From: Rhizoclosmatium globosum
Taxonomy: Eukaryota; Chytridiomycota; Chytridiomycetes; Chytridiales; Chytriomycetaceae
Length of the DNA stretch: 64,000 nucleotides
Assembly (NCBI GenBank): GCA_002104985.1
Contig: MCGO01000008.1
Span: forward strand, 434,001-498,000
Direction of reading: 5' to 3'
This document shows positions 59,036-64,000 of this stretch, piece after piece. The translations under genes were made by a program, and so were the position numbers. Position 1 is the first letter of the stretch. Each line of letters starts with the position of its first letter. The notes below the pieces were generated by a model that saw only the letters and a list, made by a program, of their open reading frames with translations, searched no databases and was not told the origin of the DNA.

Positions 59036-60697
59036 ATGGAAGGACAGAAGAGGCGTGTCCGATTGGAGCTGCGTGATACCACTCGACAGCTCACAGACAT
59101 GATAGTATGGATTGACCCTATCACCAATCTCTGTAATGGACTTCAAGGGGGATGTGTCGTGGAAGGCAGAGTCAATCAATCGCCTCTCTTGTACCTGGTT
59201 ATGTCCGGTGTCTCTCATATGACCTTTGTCTCTGATGTTCTGGCTGCCGAGTTGAATCTAGAATGTCATCCGTTTGTGAACATTCTAGATCCGGCTGGCT
59301 TCACTGCTCTATCATGCCCTGATGTCTCGAAAGCTAAGGTTGTCCGGCAAATAACTGTGACACTCGGAACCACATCCGTAACCTTTGGCCCTATTCTTGT
59401 GCTACCAGGGGAGTCGCCTGATAAAACACGGCACGTACAGCTTGGAGCAGATTTCATACGACTCGTTGACGGCACAACGTACACCAACCACGGTGGAATG
59501 CTTCACAAAACAACAAGCGAAATGAAACAGACTATTGAATCGGAAAAGGAGGGAAAGGAGACGTTAATCCTTTTTTCTTCAAATCCCTCATCTTCTCAGT
59601 CGGTTCCTGTCTTTCGTTACAGGGATGGATGTCCGATTGCATCAACAGTATGCCCACCCAATGCCGTTCTTTTCATGTGCTTGAACTGCAACCGAGGATT
59701 TTGGACCGCTGGTGATGCGTGCTGCTCTATTCCTTGCTCCTATGCTGTTCAGGGCCGATGGGAAGGAATGCTTAAAACGTTTGAACCCAAAATAATTCGC
59801 GGATTAGCTTCTACACCTCCTGAGAAGATTATTTCTGGTATACCAACCGATGGAAATGGTGCGACGTCAAAAGTTATGCCTTTGGAGAAAGGAAAAAAAG
59901 CATATATGGTGAAAATTTCGAAATATCTACTTTCAACGTGTATGTCAGATGCAGTGTCGGATGGAATTATATCGTTTCTCTCACCAACAGAAGGATCATG
60001 TGCAGTCAATATCTCAGTCAACAATCGAAACGAAATCGCTTACCTGTCCAATCTATCAGATGTGTCGTTTATATCCCTTCAGCTTGCGAACGAACTTGGC
60101 CTGAATCTAACACCATTAAAAAAATCTACTGGGTTTCGCACACCAAGTTCAGTTGAAGACAAACTCAGTACAGCTCGAACAGTAACAATATCAATCGTAG
60201 ATGATTTTGGTAAAAGCGAGTCTGTGACATTTGGCCCTGTGATCGTTCTTGAAAAGGCTCATAGACGACTTCAACTTGGAAAGGACTTTTTGGTAGCTGC
60301 CGATGCCTGCATTTATGTTAATGCATGTTTTGGGCTTGTCAAATTTGTCTCTGCGGACGGAAACGTGGAAGAACGGTACAAAAGGGGAGGGTCCGTCATT
60401 TCCCGCGCAACAGGTGCCGAAAAACTGCGAATTCGTCAGTCTTCAAAATCTCCTATTGACGCAAGAATATTTCACGTCAAAGAAAACAATGTCTATATGG
60501 GGTTAATTTTCGCGCCAGAGAACCAACCCCCGAGTGAGTGCTCAGTTTGCAAAATATCTTTCTGGGGTTTATCAAACTGCAAAGCGTGTCTGACAGCAGG
60601 AACAAAAGTGGTTTATTGTTCCCACGAATGTCAAAGAACGGATTGGCCGCGACACAAGAAGGTGTGTGCAAAGTATGCAGCTGTCGGCGAATCTTGA
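59036..60697 (+). CDS. Protein with two retropepsin-like domains and a MYND finger
   Basis: Single-exon protein of 553 residues. Two related segments resemble the retropepsin-like aspartic protease fold. Segment 1 (about 59140-59500) has YLVMSGVSHMTFVSDVLAAE and later VQLGADFIRLVDG. Segment 2 (about 60000-60330) has LSDVSFISLQLANELGL and later LQLGKDFLVAAD. In both, the catalytic Asp-Ser/Thr-Gly is replaced (MSG, LSD), so protease activity is unlikely. A C-terminal MYND zinc finger (CSVC...CKAC...YCSHECQ...HKKVC, about 60540-60672) suggests protein-protein contacts. Start ATG 59036; 58997 is an in-frame alternative. Degraded relatives lie at 54439 and 58801. The function is unknown; the fold assignment is by pattern only. 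Confidence 0.62.
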   Translation: MEGQKRRVRLELRDTTRQLTDMIVWIDPITNLCNGLQGGCVVEGRVNQSPLLYLVMSGVSHMTFVSDVLAAELNLECHPFVNILDPAGFTALSCPDVSKAKVVRQITVTLGTTSVTFGPILVLPGESPDKTRHVQLGADFIRLVDGTTYTNHGGMLHKTTSEMKQTIESEKEGKETLILFSSNPSSSQSVPVFRYRDGCPIASTVCPPNAVLFMCLNCNRGFWTAGDACCSIPCSYAVQGRWEGMLKTFEPKIIRGLASTPPEKIISGIPTDGNGATSKVMPLEKGKKAYMVKISKYLLSTCMSDAVSDGIISFLSPTEGSCAVNISVNNRNEIAYLSNLSDVSFISLQLANELGLNLTPLKKSTGFRTPSSVEDKLSTARTVTISIVDDFGKSESVTFGPVIVLEKAHRRLQLGKDFLVAADACIYVNACFGLVKFVSADGNVEERYKRGGSVISRATGAEKLRIRQSSKSPIDARIFHVKENNVYMGLIFAPENQPPSECSVCKISFWGLSNCKACLTAGTKVVYCSHECQRTDWPRHKKVCAKYAAVGES

Positions 60698-60743
60698 TTA
60701 ATGAATAACTCAAATTGTATAAATAAATTCTGTTTTACTCCTG

Positions 60744-60953
60744 TCAGAGGCGACGTGATTTATTTGACAAAGTATGAATGTCTCCCAGTTTACGTTTTTT
60801 GCCAAACGTCTCAGATTCTATCAAATAATTTTCAGAGGGATTGTCAAGAAGACCATTATCAACTTCAGATAACATAATATCATCGTATTCTGAAGCAATC
60901 TGGCAAGCCTCGCTCCAAAGTGCTTCGTCTTCCCAGTCATGTTCACCAAATAT
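60744..60953 (-). other. In-frame extension beyond the PIF1 stop codon
   Basis: Directly after the TAA that ends the PIF1 gene (60954-60956), the same frame stays open for 69 codons to TGA at 60744-60746. The hypothetical peptide is not random-looking: GEHDWEDEALWSEA, an acidic middle and a basic cluster GKKRKL. It may be a genuine C-terminal tail cut off by a point change or base-call error, reached by readthrough, or non-coding by chance. Confidence 0.5.
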
Positions 60954-62963
60954 TTACCGACTCTCGCATTTTTGCACTGATCTTTTTTCTTCTTGATAAA
61001 ACTTTGAAACGGCAGAATTCACTTTGATGCACGTCGCAGGGATTGCATCACCTCCTGTTGAAGTTAAAATGGACAGACCTTTCAAGCTCTTGACTCGCGA
61101 TAACGCTACATAAACTTGACCATCCGCGAAAGCATCACGCATATCTACTGTGACAGAATCCAAAGTCATTCCTTGAGATTTATGAGCCGTGATAGCCCAT
61201 CCGAGAATCAGTGGAACTTGATTCCGCCACATTTCTTCATTTTCTGTGAACTTATCACGCCGTTAACTTTTGAGATATGCACCGTAATACTTACTTTACA
61301 CTTAAATTTGAACATTCCAATCGCTCGGGTCATTTTGACGCCGTCTACATCAAATTCAACCACAGGAAATAGCTTTTTACTTGAAGATTTGCTAAACCTA
61401 CACTTTTCTCCAGCAATGTCGGGGACAACATCAAAACCCAACACAAAGCCTCGAGATCCGTTCACCAAACCCTCTTGAACAGATAAATTCACAGTGAGCA
61501 TAACTTTTGCACCTGCTCGCAATCCCAGCTCAGATGGGACTGGGATTTCTTTCATGATATTATTGTATGCAGAACGTGGAATAGTTTCCGTTTTGTGCGA
61601 AGTCGCAAAGTAGTAGAATTGTTTCTGCAAAGCAGATCTTTAGGAATTGAGCTCATAGAAAGAAACTTACTGTGTGAAGTTTTTCATAAAACATCAAATT
61701 CCTTTCAGCGACTTTATCTCGTCTTGTCATCAAGTACAAATCCTCTTCACCGCCAACATCAACAATTTGGGTATTGAGCATTGCTCTGTCTTCTTCATTA
61801 CATATTCCTCGACGTATGCGTTCCAGCATATCAGTGAATGGCTTGTCAGATTGGCGGAATACCTTGGTGAGTTCAACAAATGCAAAGTCGGCTGCAGTCC
61901 AAATATCACTTTCAAACGCCATTAACGTCCTGTGATCGAATTCAAAAGGCTTGCTGGTCGCTGTACAATCCACGTTTTGACAAATTCCAACTTTCGACGA
62001 TATTTTCCGTCCTCTGATTTCGCTTCGACAGTGTGGACATTTCAAGCCATCCGGAACAGGTGAAAGCTGGAAAAAGTCACCCGAAACAATCATTTGGATT
62101 CCACCGAACGGTTCTGAACTTTCGCGCGCGATGCATAACATCTTGTGAATCTGGTGGTGTTGGCAGAGTTAATTAATATGAACTTGGTCTCCGAATATTA
62201 ACAAACCAAATCCAGTACTGAATGAGAAACCATTGAGATCTCGTCAATTACCAAGATGTCAACGCTTTTCAAACGACATTTAATCTCCTTGCTTCGTTTC
62301 ACCATATGCATCACGTTCGGAATGCAATGTGGACTCATTCCGAGCGAAAAAAATGAATTTAGAGTTTGGCCTTTCACTAATTAGAATAGTTCAGAGGAGC
62401 TATTGATTCCATAAATTTCCAAAAACCTTGCAAGGCTGCTACACCTGTAGGAGCCGTCACAACGACGCTCCGTCCTTTGCTGCGAATGAAGTCAATGACT
62501 GTTTCCATAGTAAACGATTTTCCAGTTCCTGCTGACCTGCAGCCATTTTTCAAACAAACAAACAAAAACCGTGAGTATGAAACTCTTACCCTGTGACGAA
62601 ACAGTTCCTTCCTTCTTCAACCAGTTTTATGAGGAGCTTTTGTTCATCGGACAACACATTCATTCTTGAGTTGAGCTCACGTTCCCAATTCTTTGGAAGT
62701 ACAGATTCGTGTGCGGTTTCAGTTCTCGCAGAATATGGCTCGGTATTTGAATATGACTCTGAGTTTAGAGGCACTGTGAGATTCGGCGGGTCCTGAGACG
62801 CAACTAGTTCTTGGGCGCCAACGTGTTCGGGCACGACGGGCGTCGCTGTTGAGGGAGTTCAGTTGGAATGTTGAAGGAAGGTTGTTGGTTGCAACTTACG
62901 CGAGGGCGGCGGCGATTCGTCGAAACAGTATTCGCCATTGATCAGATGGATCCTGCCTGCCAT
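60954..62963 (-). CDS. PIF1: PIF1-family DNA helicase with zinc-ribbon-like insert
   Basis: Superfamily 1B 5'-to-3' DNA helicase. ATG 62963 opens a small exon that joins in frame to a Glu/Ser-rich N-terminus. Helicase motifs: Walker A SAGTGKSFTM, TAPTGVAAL, GQTLNSFFSLG, Walker B VIDEISMVS, IQMIVSGDFFQLSPVP, LTKVFRQ, LRAGAKVMLTVN, VNGSRGFVLGF and the final GWAITAHKSQGMTLD with VYVALSRVKSLKGL. After the GDFFQL motif lies an insert CPHC...CQNVDC (about 61980-62040) spaced like a zinc ribbon. At least five introns. The frame continues open past the TAA stop (see 60744-60953). Whether it acts in nucleus or mitochondrion is unclear; no presequence was seen. Confidence 0.88.
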
Positions 62964-63315
62964 CAATCAGGGCCTTCGATTAGCGATCGAGTGCGAAGGA
63001 GAGTGAGTGAATGGGGGCACACTGACTTGGCGTTCGCGCAAGATTAGTGGCTGTCACTGACGCCACCGTAGTGCCGGACACTAGAAAATTTGAAGAGTCC
63101 GAAAATCAACTCGCATTCTGCAAACACTTTCACAGAACAACTTTTCTTCATATCTTTCTGATCTGTGAGAAGTCTTTGAACTTGGATAGGGTAGTGGATT
63201 GGCATCGTTTTACTCTACTTGGTACGTTTTATTGATCATACAAAAGATATGAATAAATCGATGTAATAAAGGGTTGACTTTATTTTGTTAACTATGAGAA
63301 ATGAAGAATTTGCAT
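62964..63315. other. Intergenic region between PIF1 and the HAMP sensor
   Basis: About 350 bases between the PIF1 start and the stop of the next minus-strand gene. It should hold the PIF1 promoter and the 3' end of the sensor gene. A 62-codon plus-strand open stretch (63047-63235) has no recognisable features. Confidence 0.3.
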
Positions 63316-64000
63316 TCAAGACGAGGTCAAAAAGGAGCCTTGAGCTGGTTGAGGCCTACTTGAACTGGGACCTCCACGTCCTTGTGGAAAAACTTCATGA
63401 TATTGAGGTGGATGTTCTGGCAACAAGTCAAGAACAGATTGAACTTCAATGGAATCCTGACCAACGCTCTTCTTGGCAAAGGTCTTGTTCTCAATCACAT
63501 CCCCTCTTTGCGCTTGATTCTGTAAACTGGCTTCTCGCACTCGCTTCACCATTTCATAAAAGCTGTCCTTAAGTTTGTCCATTTCGTCAACTCCTGACCT
63601 GCTAACGTTCTTGTCTTGAACGCCTTCCCACAAATCTTTGTTTCCAATATTGTTACTGACGCGAGAGCTCTCTTGGCTCAAGATTTGGAATGGTTTTACC
63701 ACTTGGTTGGCAAAGAGAATAACAAGGAGAAGCACAACAAGCGTAGTTCCAGCAAAAACTCCGAAACTGATGCCGATACTTAGAGGAAGGGCTTTCTTTA
63801 GGTTCGAAGTGGTGCTATCAACAATTGATTGGAGTTCGGTAATGGGAACAGACCCAACAGCAACCCAAGATGGAGTTTGAGACTTTGCTGCAGAATCACT
63901 TGCATAAATGGAGAGTGTCTTCCAGAGAATCAAGTACGGGACACCAGTTTGTGGGTCCTTTTTAGTGGGTTAGCTCATTAAACTGTATGCAGGAGTTTAC
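63316..64000 (-). CDS. Membrane sensor protein with HAMP region, 3' part (5' end outside window)
   Basis: The visible C-terminal part starts with the end of an extracytoplasmic domain (SQTPSWVAVGSVPITEL) of the type seen before the last helix in double-CACHE sensors. A transmembrane helix follows (GVFAGTTLVVLLLVILFAN, about 63705-63761), then a HAMP-like segment beginning VVKPFQILSQESSRVS and continuing to DEMDKLKDSFYEMVKRV. A Gln/Pro/Ser-rich tail of about 70 residues ends at the stop at 63316. No kinase, cyclase or receiver domain follows the HAMP, which is unusual. The rest of the ectodomain lies outside the window, past an intron at about 63950. Confidence 0.7.

Noticed and set aside
58994..59036. 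Upstream in-frame start at 58997 for the MYND gene
   Set aside because: The leader it adds is not shared with the broken copy, whose similarity begins after the position corresponding to 59036; kept only as an alternative.
1..64000. tRNA, rRNA or CRISPR arrays
   Set aside because: No tRNA A/B-box pair with cloverleaf, no rRNA core sequence and no regularly spaced direct repeats were seen on either strand.

Overview
The window is nuclear DNA of a fungus with gene-dense, intron-rich chromosomes. Nearly all genes are split by short GT..AG introns (about 45-65 bases, with a few longer), and intergenic gaps are often under 150 bases. Two genes point to a lineage with motile flagellated cells: a CatSper-type channel (pore signature TLDQW) and the axonemal WD-repeat protein CFAP44. 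Fungal-type genes stand beside them: a CFEM-like domain on a heme peroxidase, SET1, CAX4, and the allantoicase/ureidoglycolate lyase pair. I infer a zoosporic fungus (Chytridiomycota or a relative); the exact taxon cannot be read from the sequence.

Layout. 0-12 kb: 3' end of the CatSper-like gene (+), an ALDH3-type aldehyde dehydrogenase (-), the importin-alpha exporter CSE1 (+), the autophagy protease ATG4 (+) and an NCLX/CCX-type cation/Ca2+ exchanger (-). 12-20 kb: holocytochrome-c synthase (+), SET1 (-) and SPO11 (-). 20-27 kb: repeat copy A, an unrecognised gene with three internal repeats (-), a METTL21-type lysine methyltransferase (+) and a SUN-domain nuclear envelope protein (+). 27-34 kb: CFAP44 (+). 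34-42 kb: a secreted, probably GPI-anchored CFEM/heme peroxidase (+), allantoicase (-) divergent from ureidoglycolate lyase (+), an HGSNAT-like membrane acetyltransferase that appears to lack its middle (-), and an AMPK-related kinase (-) divergent from dolichyldiphosphatase (+). 43-48 kb: an ABCG transporter (+), repeat copy B (inverted relative to A) and a START-domain protein (-). 48-55 kb: a single-pass membrane protein with a CBM5/12-like ectodomain (+) and a roughly 1,500-residue secreted protein that looks like two degenerate EEP (DNase I-like) domains in tandem (+). 54-64 kb: a locus scarred by duplication, with a SNF2/RING helicase flanked by broken copies of its neighbour (two retropepsin-like domains plus a MYND zinc finger) and by a copy of its own 3' end. 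Then come the intact MYND gene (+), a PIF1 helicase with a zinc-ribbon-like insert and an in-frame stop near its end (-), and a HAMP-containing membrane sensor cut by the window edge (-).

Most genes are unrelated housekeeping functions packed together. The exception is the purine-degradation pair DAL2/DAL3, which shares a 43-base divergent promoter. The regions most likely to hold undescribed biology are 48.4-54.4 kb (surface/secreted proteins) and 54.4-60.7 kb (retropepsin-like/MYND family and its duplication scar). Several otherwise conserved genes need a one-base shift to stay in frame, some of them at homopolymers. This may be consensus error, so such genes should not be called pseudogenes without read-level checking.
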